Shown here: piece by piece, positions 1 to 11,529 of the stretch
Layout of the letters: each line of letters starts with the position of its first letter
Position numbering within the stretch: position 1 is the first letter of the stretch
Assembly: GCA_963575645.1 (NCBI GenBank)
Contig: OY754469.1
Location: forward strand, 48,566,753-48,630,752
DNA length: 64,000 bases
Source of the DNA: Xanthostigma xanthostigma
Lineage: Eukaryota > Arthropoda > Insecta > Raphidioptera > Raphidiidae
Direction of reading: 5' to 3'
Translations under genes and position numbers: made by a program
Notes under the pieces: generated by a model
The model's database searches: none
What the model was told of the DNA's origin: nothing
Seen by the model: the letters and a program-made list of their open reading frames with translations, nothing else

Positions 1-292
1 AGAATTATAATTCGCATACCCGTTTATCGTTCACCCCGGAATTGTTTTTTTAAAAACTCCACATTTGCCCCTTCCCGTTTCACTGCGAGACAATTCGCAT
101 ACCCCTTTATCGTTCACCCCAGAATTATAATTCGCATACCCGTTTATCGTTCACCCCGGAATTGTTTTTTTAAAAACTCCACATTTGCCCCTTCCCGTTT
201 CACTGCGAGACAATTCGCATACCCCTTTATCAAAAAAAGCGGTGGTTTTCAATCTTCATGAAAATGTGAGTTTTAAATTTAAAATTCGTTTT
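1..292. repeat. 120-bp tandem repeat (about 2 units) plus flank
   Basis: Two 120-bp units run back to back, with words such as ttcgcatacccctttatc and ttgccccttcccgtttcac, followed by an agcggtggttttcaatcttc flank. The same units and flank recur at about 44,729-44,998, where they sit inside a TIR element. Here the left end lies outside the window, so this is probably the right part of another copy. Confidence 0.85.
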
Positions 293-1115
293 ATAAATTA
301 AAATTTCCAAATACGACTCTGCCCTGAACGTTCAATTGTATTTCATTCCAACCAATTGATATTTCTATCTTTGTTTATCATAGATACAGGTATATATAAC
401 TTTCTCTTTTCTTATCACTATATGAGACAAGATAGCGATCGCTATAGTAAATAATATACTCTAAATCAACTTACTATACCATATTTAATTTTTTAAAATT
501 AATTTTTAAAAATTAATTTTCCGCACTTAAAACGACCAATAACGCTGTTATATGTTATATAAAACAATAATTGTGAATTTCCAGTGAATATTTTGCATAG
601 CAAGTTATCGTACTCTTACCTCAAACCAAATCGGGATCGTGTACCATGAGGTGTTGTAGGAATTTTTATGAGTTGGCACACCTGAGTTTTATTTTACCGT
701 ACTGTACACGAGAGAAACGATTTTCAGAGAGACAAACCTGCCTTATATAAGCACAGCATGTAAATATTTTCACAATGGACTCATTTCTGATGATTATATG
801 GTTGGCAGGTAAAGGCATTGCTATAGGATATACAAACAGCGTATCAACCCATGTAACACTCGTTCATGTATTATTGATAAGTGTAGTAATTAAATTCTGT
901 TTTAGCGCCAATGAATGTTCTCAACAACACCTGTTATCAAATCCCACCAACACACGCGCACGTGTTCATCTATTTATGTGAACTTTTGCATTCATGTCAC
1001 CTGTTGGAACTATGTTCACAATGGCCCGGGACCGCTGAACCCTCGCAATTAAAGCGTGAAAAAATACAGAGCCGCTTATAAACTACCGGGATGCGATTGT
1101 TTCACTGTTTTTTAT
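293..1115. other. No recognised gene or element
   Basis: AT-rich sequence. A 68-codon ORF at 775-981 has no recognisable domain, intron signal or repeat support. I see no RNA gene. Confidence 0.5.
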
Positions 1116-1117
1116 TT

Positions 1118-1300
1118 ATTCAAATCTTTGATTAACGTCTGATTAGAACTCTTCAATAAATAAAATTATCGACCAATTTTTCAGACAATATATTAACAAA
1201 AAAAAATATAATTAATACATTAACGTTTCAATTGGGATTTGGACCTTCTTCAGAACTGATCTATAAAATATAAAAAATAATTAATATTTAAATTCTAATT
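1118..1300 (-). mobile_element. Fragment of hammerhead-module repeat family A
   Basis: Shares the words gattaacgtctgattagaac, aaataaaattatcgacca and ttcagacaatatatta with copies at 3,355, 37,600, 52,735, 59,255 and 63,450. On the minus strand it carries CTGAAGA, an imperfect stem, and GAAACGTT (1,218-1,257). Stem I is only partly paired, so the module looks decayed. Confidence 0.6.
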
Positions 1301-1575
1301 AGCTTTTTATAAAATCTTCTAAAATTATTAATGATTATCAAAATAATAAAAAAATAATAACAAACGATTTTTTATTAAGTAGTCATGGAAATAATTATTG
1401 AGCTTTCATTGTCGTTTAGAATAGTCGATGTGTTAAAATGAAGACACACTAAGAAATTAGAAAAAAATATGCGTGACTCTCATGCGTCAGAAGTGAAACT
1501 TCTTAGTTCTAGCATTTGTTGACGATTTGTTTTACTCATTTTTGTTTTATTGGTATAATCTATTATGATTATATA

Positions 1576-1680
1576 TCTGTACTAATATATAAAGCTGAAG
1601 AGTTTGTTTGTTTTTCAATAAATAAAAATAAAAACGTGTCGGTCCGGATTTGGTTCTTCTTCAGAACTGATCTAAAAAAT
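1576..1680. mobile_element. Helitron 5' end interrupted by a family A fragment
   Basis: The sequence tctgtactaatatataaagc followed by tgaagagtttgtttg matches the 5' end of the Helitron at 16,454. It breaks into aataaataaaaata and a minus-strand hammerhead-like module (about 1,637-1,668), suggesting insertion or a chimeric junction. Confidence 0.5.
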
Positions 1681-1925
1681 GTAAAAATTGATTAATAATT
1701 AATAAGTTTCTAATTGGTTTTTGAAAAATTCGCTTAAGTTTTGAATGATTATTAAAAGCAAAAATATTACTGTTTGCCAATATAAAAATAATTTTAGAAA
1801 AACAGTAAATAGTGTTTAAAAACTTGAAATTGTTGTTTCAAAAAAACTATACTTAAAATTAGAAAAAAAAATTGTTTGGCACACAGTCAAATTTTTATCC
1901 GCAATGTGGCCCGACGATCAAAAGA

Positions 1926-1939
1926 TTTGCCCACCCCTG
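1926..1939. repeat. hAT-like terminal sequence (single end)
   Basis: The sequence tttgcccacccctg is the reverse complement of CAGGGGTGGGCAAA, a common hAT terminal motif. No partner end was found nearby, so only a remnant is supported. Confidence 0.35.
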
Positions 1940-1944
1940 CTTAA

Positions 1945-2795
1945 ACCGCTACTTTTTATTTGATATTTTTAATTTTAGTAATTGCAAACGTTGTTAATTT
2001 ACACAGTAATGACAGTCTTGAAATATTAACGTTTCTGACAGAGAAATCAATCGACAGAAAACTTATTCGCAATTTTGAATTTTTAACTCCTTCCAAAATT
2101 TTTTACACCTTTCAAATTTTAGTTGCCTCCTAAATTTTGCCGTCCCTCAAATTGTGCCGCCCTAGGCCCGGACCTCGCGGGCCTAGGCCTAAATCCGCGA
2201 AGTTGCGGCCAAACCACTAGTATATACAATACTAAAATTCGGTAATACGAAAATCACGTGGTCACAGAACTATAAAACTTGGAAACTGGCCTCATATACA
2301 CGGCGTTATATGGGAGACAGGCAACATCAATGTATAAGAATCTGTTAGAGATTCGTCGGCATTTAGCACAGAAAAGAATCTCTAACGAGATTCTTCGATA
2401 ATAATTACTTGTTGTTCTATCATTGATACCAGTTCTTCCACCACAAACACCCGTCTCTCCACCACGAAAGCTTCAATGTCACAATTCGAACGGAGTTGTA
2501 CACTCCTCCTGCGTTATTTACACATACATTATATGTTCAACGGAGTTAAACAACTACCTCTGTGCTGTAATTATAAAGTGCTAATGTTTACTTGCAACAT
2601 TTACAGCTTCCTTAAATACAGGCTAATTAAGGCGCGGGGCCAAAGTTCTCTTGGCATTTATAATGACTGGGATCAAAATATGTACATTGTATAACTCTCA
2701 TAACATTACTCTATGCAACGGTAAATATGATCTCTCCCAGTAAAGTGAAAATAATAAATTATTATAGCATTTACCCGCAAAACAATCTGACTTTA
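1945..2795. other. No recognised gene; GC-rich palindromic stretch inside
   Basis: Around 2,155-2,205 is a GC-rich self-complementary stretch (gccctaggcccgg ... cgggcctaggc) that could form a hairpin. The 72-codon ORF at 2,476-2,694 has no support as a gene. Confidence 0.4.
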
Positions 2796-2799
2796 TAAA

Positions 2800-3020
2800 T
2801 ATACTACCGGCCCGGCCCGGTTTTACTCGAGTGCGATAAATATAATTCTGCAAAATGTATTTCGTTTGCGGCCCGGCGTCTGAACTAATAGCTTTGAACA
2901 AATTCTACCAGATTTGTTTCTGAGCTAATGGCTTTGAGCGAGTTCTATCAGATGTCGCTACTTGGTGCTAAAACAGATTTTTTTTTGTTTGCTTCTGAAC
3001 TAATAGCTTTGAGCAGATAC
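2800..3020 (-). mobile_element. Dispersed repeat, copy 1 (possible Helitron 3' part)
   Basis: Matches 9,225-9,470: tgcgataaatataattctg, tttgcggcccggcgtctgaa, then two or three copies of a ctgaactaatagctttgag unit. Read on the minus strand, it ends in a GC-rich hairpin with GGTAGT, resembling the 3' ends of Helitrons elsewhere in this window. Confidence 0.55.
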
Positions 3021-3059
3021 ATGTATTATATTTGATATTGTTAGAACACCACCATTTGA

Positions 3060-3200
3060 TCAGCTTCAGGCCCTGAAGATGAAAATAAATTTTTCGAAAC
3101 GTTGGCCACGAGCGTAACATTGGTAAAGCTTATTTATGATCCTCAACCAAAACCTTCCTTCATCGTAACATTCTATTGGATCAACATTACTTTATACTGA
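3060..3200 (+). mobile_element. Hammerhead-module repeat family B, fragment
   Basis: Module at 3069-3107: GGCC, CTGAAGA, hairpin GAAAA-taaa-TTTTC, GAAAC, GTT, GGCC. The two GGCC strands pair as stem I. Downstream words gatcctcaaccaaaacct and cattctattggatcaaca recur at 62,160-62,225 beside another copy of the module. Confidence 0.6.
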
Positions 3201-3354
3201 AGATATTTGCACCTTGAAAGAACATTTCTCTATGCATTTTGCAACCATTGAAAACAAATAATTCAAATTTAATTAATCCAAAAGTTCCAAATCCGTGGAT
3301 AAAGATTCAAGAATCTAGTACTAAATTTAAGAATTATTAATAACGTTTATTCAT

Positions 3355-3545
3355 TATTTTTAAATCTTTGATTACCTAACGTCTGAATAGAACTTTTCAA
3401 ATAAATAAAATTGTCGACCAATTTTTTTCAGACTGTATATTGACACAAAAAATAATATTTTAAATCAATATTACAAAAGATGACGTTTCGATCCGGATTT
3501 GGATCTTCTTCAGAAATAATCTAAGAAATATAAAAATTAATTAGT
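3355..3545 (-). mobile_element. Fragment of hammerhead-module repeat family A
   Basis: Contains taacgtctgaatagaac, aaataaaattgtcgacca and a minus-strand CTGAAGA, GATCC-loop-GGATC, GAAACGTC module at about 3,477-3,520. Stem I pairing is weak. Confidence 0.6.
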
Positions 3546-4095
3546 ATGTATCTACTTATTTTATAACAGAATGAAGTTAATTAATTATCGAAAATTAATC
3601 ATTATATTTAATTTGAAAATACAAAAATAATAAATGCCACATCCATTCACGGGATATGGGATATAAATTGATGTGATTAATTTTCTTTCAAGCAATGCTT
3701 TTAGCGACACCAGTCTATATGGCACACAATATTTTTACATTACCTGAAATAATGTTTCTGTAGTGTTGAGTAGCACTACAGACATATTCATATATTAAAA
3801 TCGTATGTATATTTTATCGCATTTGTGTATATTGTGAAGGTACGTTTTTTTACAAAAAATAATGTAAAACACTTAAAAAATATACACGCGACACAATCGT
3901 ACATTTTCCACAAAACATGGCACATCTCCGGAGAATTCGCAATTTATATAACGCGCAGACAAAAACATAACCGTGAAAAAAATGACCAAGTTCGGTACAA
4001 AGAGAACGAGTGGGTTCGTCGGCTTTGCCGGAAGACAGAATTGAGATCTAGGAGAGTGTCAAGTTTTCAGTCACGGGTCATTTCTTTATCTTGTA

Positions 4096-4400
4096 CTGAC
4101 TTGTGACGTCAATCAGCTACGTAGTTACTAGCTGGATTAATTCAAAACTAGAACCGGGATTATTTTTCGTGCTTGATTCTCTACTGGCCTCGAGCAAGAA
4201 TCAGATTCTAACACGTAGACGATGTGTCATAAACAAACATGGCGTCACAGTGTGCGTTCTGTTCAGAGACAATAAAAGTCCACTTTTGTTTAACACTCGA
4301 ACTGTCACTACGCGCATACGAAAACCATTTACAAATCCAACTTTGTGTGAAGCCAATACAAATCGTTCACAGCATGCTTAGAACCTAGTAGGCGTGGAAA
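4096..4400. mobile_element. Harbinger-like element family, internal fragment
   Basis: Internal sequence (aaacaaacatggcgtcacag, tgcgttctgttcagagac, ttacaaatccaac) is shared with the TIR elements at 41,725-42,163 and 60,647-61,040. No TIR is recognised here, so this is a truncated copy. The ORF at 4,103-4,381 is repeat-derived. Confidence 0.55.
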
Positions 4401-4416
4401 AAGTTGTTACTATGTG

Positions 4417-4540
4417 ATCACAGTGACTGTTATTCTAGTTTCACAAAAATCACAGTGAAAAATCATCGTGACTTTTATCTCTTGTCAGATCACAGTGATC
4501 ATTTTAGACGGCTGGTCACAGTGATTTTTTCATCGTGAAG
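4417..4540. repeat. Cluster of TCACAGTGA-type motifs
   Basis: At least four near-copies of a quasi-palindromic word (gatcacagtgac, aatcacagtgaa, gatcacagtgatc, ggtcacagtgat) occur in about 120 bp, with atcatcgtgac variants between. This may be a subterminal protein-binding array of an element; no element ends were identified. Confidence 0.45.
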
Positions 4541-4647
4541 ATATTTATTACCTAACTCGAAATCAAGCAACGGATTTAGAGGCGATACCAGCTCCGTGTG
4601 CGGCGGGCTTTTACATTCAGGCATTTGACTGTACGAATACATGTATA

Positions 4648-6313
4648 CGGTATGTAAACACGTAAGGTGCACATATAATCCAGTCAACGAAGGAAAAATA
4701 AAAACAATAAATTGTGTAGTCTGGGTTATTATTTCAAATGATAGGGGTGATACCCAGGTATAACATATTAAAAGTCCCCAGCGGGGGGGCACTTGCTTTG
4801 GGCGGTATGGAAGCAAATAGGTCCCATTTTTTGCTTCTTCGTGATTCTCTAAAAAACCATGCGTTTTAGAAAAGAGAACCTTTTATAAAAAATAAAGCTA
4901 ATTAAATTTTCTACAAAATGCTGTATAATTTTTTTTTTTTAGATTTATTAATAAGGGAGATACGGGACCCGTTAAGAAATAGATTGGATGGAGACAAAGT
5001 TGCAAAGCTATTGTTTATTAAATATAATTTGCTACTTCTGGAGTCAATTAATTTGATTTAATTTGCTAACTGTTATAAAAATGTGATTATTTTTATTTGT
5101 GACACCTATATTTATTATTTTTTAATTGAAATTAAAGAGGCTGACTGCTTAATGTTTGTAGTGTTTGTACTATATTATTTTATTGCCTGCCCTTAACACA
5201 TCTTTCTTCTGCCACCATCTCCGACTTCGATTCCGGTTCCAACTCCGAAAAACCAAATTTAAAAACTCCGACTTCGACTTCGGTTCCGATAAAACCACCT
5301 CCGTAACATCCCTAATTTCAACATGAACCAAAAGATAACTAATGGTATATTGGATTGAATGTAAGGAAGAATCTTCATTAATTTATTATAGCTCATCGGA
5401 ATAATAAACATTAATTTTCTAAGGCAATAATACTTTGTTTTCAGTTTGTATCACATTTATATCCCTTGCATTTCCTTTTGTATTTGTCATAAATATACAA
5501 TTAATATATCATTTTGTAAGAAATTTATTAAGCTTCATTACGTTTTAAGGTTTTTTTTTCCTACGACGCTTAGTTTTTGAAATATTTAGGAAAAACTAAA
5601 ATATGGGACATATCCCCCCCCCACTCCGCCTAAAGCAAGCGGCCCCTGGCTGGAGACTTTTGGTATGTTATACCTGGGGGTCAACCCTATTATAAAAAAT
5701 ATTAATCCAGACTACACAATTTTTTGCATTTATTTGCCAATTTCGGGTCTTCGTTAACTGAACTAATAGGGAAATTAACATTGCGAAAAAATGACTGGAT
5801 CAGAGTGAGTCTTGAAATCTTGTTTTTCAATTTGACAGATAATATTCTTTTGCAAAATGAATGTGTATACTATCGAAGAAAATATTCAAATGATTACAAC
5901 ATAATCGGACTTTTTTTATTAATGGGACATTAAATTCCCAAAAATACTTAAATATGGTGCGAGATCAAATATCTGCGCCTATTCGTGTTGAACCTAAAGA
6001 CATTGGGTCACCGATATACCGACGCGAATACGTCATACCAGTCAGACAATTTTTGAATGAAATGTTTCCAAACAGTTGGAGTTGTTTTTTTGTTTCATTT
6101 TTGTACAAAAAAATTAAAATATTGATTTATAAGAGCTTTTTATTATTAAAAAAGCCAAGTAAAATAAAAATAAATCAAAATAAAATAGAAATCCTCAAGA
6201 TTATCACGATAATTCAATAGAAATAACAATTAATGCAGTCATGGCTAACTCTGATCCAAGTATTTTTTCCCAATGCTGATTTCCCTATGTGCACCTTACG
6301 CGTTTACATACTG
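4648..6313. mobile_element. TIR element (TATA-flanked), copy 1, split by a nested element
   Basis: The left end cggtatgtaaacacgtaagg and the right end (reverse complement of ccttacgcgtttacatactg) form TIRs with TATA on both sides. The interior after 5,766 matches the shorter copy at 8,561-9,124. The extra sequence at 4,675-5,765 is a second element inserted just inside the left TIR. The 88-codon ORF at 5,954-6,220 is conserved with copy 2 only as repeat sequence. The TA-rich flank would suit a Tc1/mariner-type MITE, but the family is not certain. Confidence 0.75.
4675..5765. mobile_element. Nested element with imperfect TIRs of about 120 bp
   Basis: The left arm contains gtcaacgaagg, attgtgtagtctgg, tacccaggtataacatatta and aaagtccccagcggg. 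The right arm carries the inverse order (cagactacacaat, tatgttatacctggg). It interrupts the TIR element at 4,648-6,313. A Q/P-type simple stretch of 'tccgacttcgacttcggttc' lies near 5,220-5,300. No coding region was found. Confidence 0.7.
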
Positions 6314-6734
6314 TATATTTTATGTTTTGAATATTTGTGAGCGCCCAAGTGAGAGTGGCTCGACAGAGGACTAGCGTAGTGTTGAAATGATGACGACATT
6401 CTTCTAACGTGAAGTGAAAAGCATTTCTATATGACGTGCCGCCATGTTCATGCGCGACGGGACTTGACGTTATATTTGTTCGTTATTACATAATAAATGA
6501 ACTGTCTGTACCTACTGCTAACAATCTTCTAATTTGAATGTGTCGAATACACTGATCATAGATATTAGTCGAAGATCTCATGTGAAAGAAATATAAACCT
6601 GAAAATATATTATATAAAATTAACAAGATTATATACCTACCAAAAAAATTGTACCCCCTTCAAAAAGAGTTATTGAAAAGCGTAAAATAACAAAGCTTTG
6701 AGGTAGGCGCGTATTTAATTAATATTGTAATAAT

Positions 6735-7830
6735 TAATATTATTAACGTAAGTTTGTAACATGAATATTATTTAATTCAACACATTTATTAACGTAAGTT
6801 TGTAACATGAATATTATTCAATTCAACATATTTATTAAAATAAAAAAATAGAGAATAGTTACTTCTTACCACAAAAAGTTTATTAGTGGATGTACATTTC
6901 GAGAGCTATGCTCTCATCTTCAGCAATACACTCTCGAAATGTACATCCACTAATAAACTTTTTGTGGTAAGAAGTAACTATTCTCTATTTCTTTATTACA
7001 TTCAAACCACAGTGCTCCTAATATATTTTTGTTTATATTTATTAACGTAAGTTTGTAACATGAATATTATTTAATTCAACATATTTATTAACGTAAGTTT
7101 GTAACATGAATATTATTCAATTCAACATATTTATTAACGTAAGTTTGTAACATGAATATTATTTAATTCAACATATTTATTAACGTAAGTTTGTAACATG
7201 AATATTATTCAATTCAACATATTTATTAACGTAAGTTTGTAACATGAATATTATTTAATTCAACATATTTATTAACGTAAGTTTGTAACATGAATATTAT
7301 TCAATTCAACATATTTATTAACGTAAGTTTGTAACATGAATATTATTCAATTCAACATATTTATTAACGTAAGTTTGTAACATGAATATTATTTAATTCA
7401 ACATATTTATTAACGTAAGTTTGTAACATGAATATTATTCAATTCAACATATTTATTAACGTAAGTTTGTAACATGAATATTATTTAATTCAACATATTT
7501 ATTAACGTAAGTTTGTAACATGAATATTATTCAATTCAACATATTTATTAACGTAAGTTTGTAACATGAATATTATTTAATTCAACATATTTATTAACGT
7601 AAGTTTGTAACATGAATATTATTCAATTCAACATATTTATTAACGTAAGTTTGTAACATGAATATTATTTAATTCAACGTATTTATTAACGTAAGTTTGT
7701 AACATGAATATTATTTAATTCAATACATTTATTAATTTAAGATCATACGCTCCGCTGCCATCTTGCCTCTGTTTCTCTACATGACCACCAGGGTACACCA
7801 GTGGCAGCGTGGCTTTTTAAGACGTGGTGT
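6735..7830. repeat. 46-bp tandem array with conserved right flank
   Basis: About 17 units of 46 bp (aacatatttattaacgtaag, then tttgtaacatgaatattatt, then taattc). Many units alternate between a ttaattc and a tcaattc ending, implying a 92-bp dimer period. Two units precede and about 15 follow an inserted palindrome (6,846-6,990). The right flank (tcatacgctccg, gccatcttgcctctgtttct, accagggtacaccagtg) also follows a short array at 40,195-40,440, so array plus flank move as one element. Confidence 0.85.
6846..6990. mobile_element. Palindromic insertion with hammerhead-like module
   Basis: Arms 6,846-6,905 and 6,931-6,990 are near-perfect inverted repeats (60 nt each) around a 25-nt centre. The minus strand of the left half reads CTGAAGA, hairpin GAGAG-catag-CTCTC, GAAAT. 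Stem II pairs perfectly; the conserved C after GAAA is T here. The insertion splits the 46-bp array. Confidence 0.75.
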
Positions 7831-7927
7831 TACAATATCACGTTTTATATATTTATTTTAAATTGGTGCCCAACTCACGGCTTTTACACTTTTTAGTGAC
7901 TTTTTGAAGGAGCTTAAATATTTTATT

Positions 7928-8250
7928 TTCTTCATACCTCGATCGAAAATACATACTTTCGGCATCAATTATAAGACAGAAAGTCTAACATTTACGCATT
8001 GGTGGGATTACACGCACTGATGCGGGAGGTACGTACGTTCGGGCGGCAGTGAAGAAAATAACCTATCAATTGTTGTTTAGATGTCGTTCCCGTAGCAACA
8101 TTTCAGCTTATAGTCGCGAACAGCTGTCATTCGTGTTTTTACGTACAGCCTCAAAGCTGCTTTCTTGAAATTTATCTGTTTTTATGTAATTAATTAATTA
8201 ATGTATTTAATAAGCGTACTTACGACCGAGGTATGAAAAAAAATAGTATA
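7928..8250. mobile_element. Candidate short TIR element
   Basis: ttcatacctcgatcg near 7,930 and cgaccgaggtatgaa near 8,222 are inverted repeats about 315 bp apart. There is no second copy in the window. The family is unknown. Confidence 0.4.
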
Positions 8251-8560
8251 CACCATACCGGCCGAAAGTTTAATATTCTTGCACTGCGCGCCATGATACC
8301 CGAGGCGATAATATCATAACAGGGGACTGTCATTTTCGGGCAACGCCGGGTAAATGTGGATATATAGTTCGTTTTAAATCTGGATACAGTATACACACTC
8401 GAGTCTAGCGGAGATGGTTACGGGATTCGGGAGCCATACGGATGCATTAGTCAGATTGCCTTGCAGTCGCCTACCTCATACCGATGTTTGTAGCACGACC
8501 TGACTGCTAAATAATGTCAACTACTCCTTGAAAAGAGACAAAAACTCACTAGATATTATA
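8251..8560. other. No recognised gene or element
   Basis: Mixed-composition sequence without a convincing ORF, RNA gene or repeat match inside the window. Confidence 0.4.
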
Positions 8561-9124
8561 CAGTATGTAAACACGTAAGGTGCACATAGGGAAATTCACA
8601 TTGGGAAAAAATGACAGGATCAGAGTGAGCCTTGAAATCTTGTTTTTCAATTTGACAGATAATATTCTTTTGCAAAATGAATGTGTATACTACCGAAGAA
8701 AATATTCAAAGGATTACAACATATTTTTATTAATGGGACATTAAATTCCCAAAAATACTTAAATATGGTGCGAGATCAAATATTTCCGCCTATTCGTGTT
8801 GAACCTAAAGACATTGGGTCACTGATTTACCAACGCGCATACGTCATACCAGTCAGACAATTTTTGAATGAAATGTTTCCCAAAATATGGAGTTGTTTTT
8901 TTGTTTTATTTTTGTACAAAATAATTTAAATAATGATTTATAAGAGCTTTTCATTATTAAAAAAGCCAAGTAAAATAAAAATAAATCAAAATAAAATAGA
9001 AATCCTCAAGATTACCACGATAATTCAATAGAAATAACAATTAATGCAGTCATGGCTAACACTGATCCAAGTATTTTTTCCCAATGCTAATTTCCCTATG
9101 TGCACCTTACGCGTTTACATACTG
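8561..9124. mobile_element. TIR element (TATA-flanked), copy 2, intact length
   Basis: Starts cagtatgtaaacacgtaagg and ends with its inverse, with TIRs of about 45 bp and TATA on both flanks. At 564 bp it gives the uninterrupted form of the copy at 4,648-6,313. The 82-codon ORF at 8,681-8,929 differs from that copy and has no recognisable domain. Confidence 0.8.
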
Positions 9125-9224
9125 TATACAACTACACTTCACTATAGACTATAAATATTTTATACATTGTAACATTATAAAATTTCATTAGTAACATAAT
9201 TATTAGATATTTATAAATATTACG

Positions 9225-9480
9225 GTCCGTCCGGTTTCACCCGGGTGCGATAGATATAATTTTGTAAAATGTATTTCGTTTGCGGCCCGGCGTCTGAACT
9301 AATAGCTTTGAGCCGATTCTACTAGATTTGCTTCTGAACTAATAGCTTTGAGCGAATTCTATCAGATATCGCTACTTGGTATACTAAAACAGTTTTTTTT
9401 TTGTTTGCTTCTGAACTAACAGCTTTAAACAATTTTACAGATGTCGCTGCATGCTACTAAAACAGTATTTTTTTCACAAA
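9225..9480 (-). mobile_element. Dispersed repeat, copy 2 (possible Helitron 3' part)
   Basis: Homologous to 2,800-3,020, with the gcggcccggcgtctgaac word and three copies of the ctgaactaatagctttga unit. On the minus strand it contains cacccgggtgaaaccgg, as at the 3' end of the Helitron at 16,454-17,062. Confidence 0.55.
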
Positions 9481-10090
9481 ACACCGTAGTTTTGTACAAA
9501 ATATTTAATAAAGACTATCCTATAGCGTAAGTTGAACCAATCAAGACACATTTACAAAATTTCATTGAAATCGGCTAGGTCAATTATAATTAAAATGAGT
9601 TTATTTGTTTGATTGTTATTTTCTTCGTTATTTCTTTTTAAGAAGTTTGTTTGTGAAAGGATTTTTACTTGTATTGTGTGTGGATTATTCCGTAATATTT
9701 TAAACGTAAAAATTTCAGTTTTTCTTGTAAACATACTCGGTCGTGATATTGACATAAACTTGATTTTAATGCATGAACAGTTGCGTCGTAGAAAGTTGTA
9801 CAACTGACAAACAATTGTTTCGTTGATAAACAACAAAAATGTCAAGGTGAGTCAATAAAAAAAATGAAAAAAACGTATAATTTAGAAACTTTTATTTGCA
9901 TCTCCTACACGTCACTTGGTGTTAAATAAAACAAATTTGAAAATTAATAAAACGCCGGATGTAGTATTCATTATAATACACTGCCATGAATCACGTTCAA
10001 CTTTGTTCTATATTCCATCACTTGTAAATTATCTTTTTTATAATAAAATACAGAAATTATAAATACCTACTATTCATGTAGTCAATATAA
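9481..10090. other. No recognised gene
   Basis: Overlapping ORFs at 9,552-9,845 (minus) and 9,613-9,807 (plus) are low-complexity and lack any known domain or splice context. I do not call a gene. Confidence 0.4.
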
Positions 10091-10096
10091 AAAAGT

Positions 10097-10376
10097 TATT
10101 AGAATATTAAAGGATGAAGCCTGGTGGCATAGGATCAATGAATTTTGAAAATACTGAAGGTTTTTTTATTGCATTTTGTTGTCTGACGTTTCGGCAATCT
10201 TTATGCCATCTTCAGAAAATCAATGCTGTCCGTTTTCTCAGTATTGTTGTTATGTAAAAAAGATGGCATAAAGATTTCCGAAACGTCAGACAATAAAATG
10301 CAATAAAAAAACCTTTAGTATTTGCAAAGTTCATTGATCCTATGCCACCAGGTTTCATCCTTTAATCTTCTAATAT
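10097..10376. mobile_element. Palindromic element with hammerhead-like module
   Basis: Arms of about 115 bp (ggatgaagcctggtggcata ... and its inverse ending ccaggtttcatcc) flank a short centre. The left arm on the minus strand reads CTGAAGA, TGGCA-loop-TGCC, GAAACGTC. The right arm has lost the CTGAAGA core (aaaaaga instead) but keeps the GAAACGTC side. Confidence 0.75.
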
Positions 10377-10514
10377 TTAATCAGGATCATCATCACTCTA
10401 AATTATTAGAGCTATTTTTCATAAAAAAGTTATGAAGCATTTTAATTTATCACCACGTTTTTATAAACTCGCTTTCTTGTATGTCTGTCCGGGTGGAATT
10501 TTGTAACTGATTTT

Positions 10515-10940
10515 AAACTACAATTTCTTGATTAGATAGAGACTTGAAATTTTTAACATAACTCAGAATTAAATTACAATACAAGAAAATGTCGAAATAA
10601 TAAAAGGAACAAAAAAAATGAATATACCACGTTTTTAAAAAGAACTTAAAAGTATAAAATACTTTCTTTACGGAAATTTTTTTGACTTGTATAGGATTTG
10701 AAACGCAAAACGTGGGGCGCATGAGAAGATGTGTAGAGAGTAACTATATCAATGAAAAAATCTGTTTATGTGATAAAACGAATAATGCGCCCCACGTTTT
10801 TCGTTTCAAATCCTAAAGTTAAAAATCTGTGTGTAAAGAAAATATTTTATACTTTTTAGTTCGTTTTAGAAACGTCGTAAGTATATTACAATTTTTTTTA
10901 TTCCTTTTATTGTCTTTAAAATTTTGACGAATTGAACTGG
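10515..10940. mobile_element. Foldback element with CGTGGGGCGC core, copy 1
   Basis: Imperfect inverted arms of 150-170 bp converge on aaaacgtggggcgc and its inverse gcgccccacgtttt, with a centre of about 55 bp. The arms share tataaaatactttc and agttcg-type words. The same core appears in the cleaner palindrome at 36,005-36,307. Confidence 0.7.
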
Positions 10941-11171
10941 AATCCAAACACTATTTTTTTACCCACATTTATAAAATCAAGTCATTTAGAGCTAATTGTT
11001 CAAACAATAACAATGTGCGTAGGTAAAAAGGCTTTGTTGCCAAATTACAGACAACAAAGAAAGAACTATCCAGCGCATATATAATCCACGGCGATAGTTC
11101 AGTAGGCATTCAGTCATACTTTGTGCTTCATAGAGTTAACAATCGACAAACAGTTGTGGCATAATCTTTCA

Positions 11172-11527
11172 TTAACGTCTGAATAGAACTCTTCAAATAA
11201 ATAAAATTGTCGACCAATTTTTTTTTCAGACTATAGTGTATTGTTATATTGATTTATATTTTTATATTATTTTTTGTCATTATATAGTCTAAAAAAAATT
11301 GGTTGTCTGTAAAGTCGGTTTACGGACGATAGTTTTACGTGATAACGTATTCCACTCGAATATCATATTGAATAATCACGCACAGGGTCAGGCGGAACGT
11401 TAGGAACGTTACACTTTTTCGTGCATGCAACCGGTGTTTCATCTTTTTATATTGACGTGATTCATCAATTTATAAGACGTTATCACGTCAAAAAAATTGC
11501 TCGACAATTTTATTTATTTGAAGTTAT
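11172..11527. mobile_element. Family A element enclosing a 190-bp repeat module
   Basis: The left end aacgtctgaatagaactc plus aaataaaattgtcgacca is answered by an inverse right end (tcgacaattttatttatttg), so the ends form TIRs. The interior holds a copy of the 190-bp repeat at 11,303-11,489. Confidence 0.6.
11303..11489 (+). repeat. 190-bp interspersed repeat, copy 1
   Basis: Begins tgtaaagtcggtttacggac, continues gatagttttacgtgataacg and ends gacgttatcacgtc. The internal word acgtgataacgt is the inverse of the terminal acgttatcacgt. Other copies are at 21,448, 30,208 and 63,517 (inverted). Confidence 0.8.
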
Positions 11528-11529
11528 GA

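Noticed and set aside
5954-6220. Conserved 80-90 residue ORF also at 8,681-8,929
   Set aside because: Both lie in copies of one TIR element. The two frames end differently, and differences are not concentrated at third positions as far as can be seen.
7037-7735. CRISPR-like short repeat array
   Set aside because: 46-bp units abut with no spacers; it is an ordinary tandem repeat shared with 40,195.
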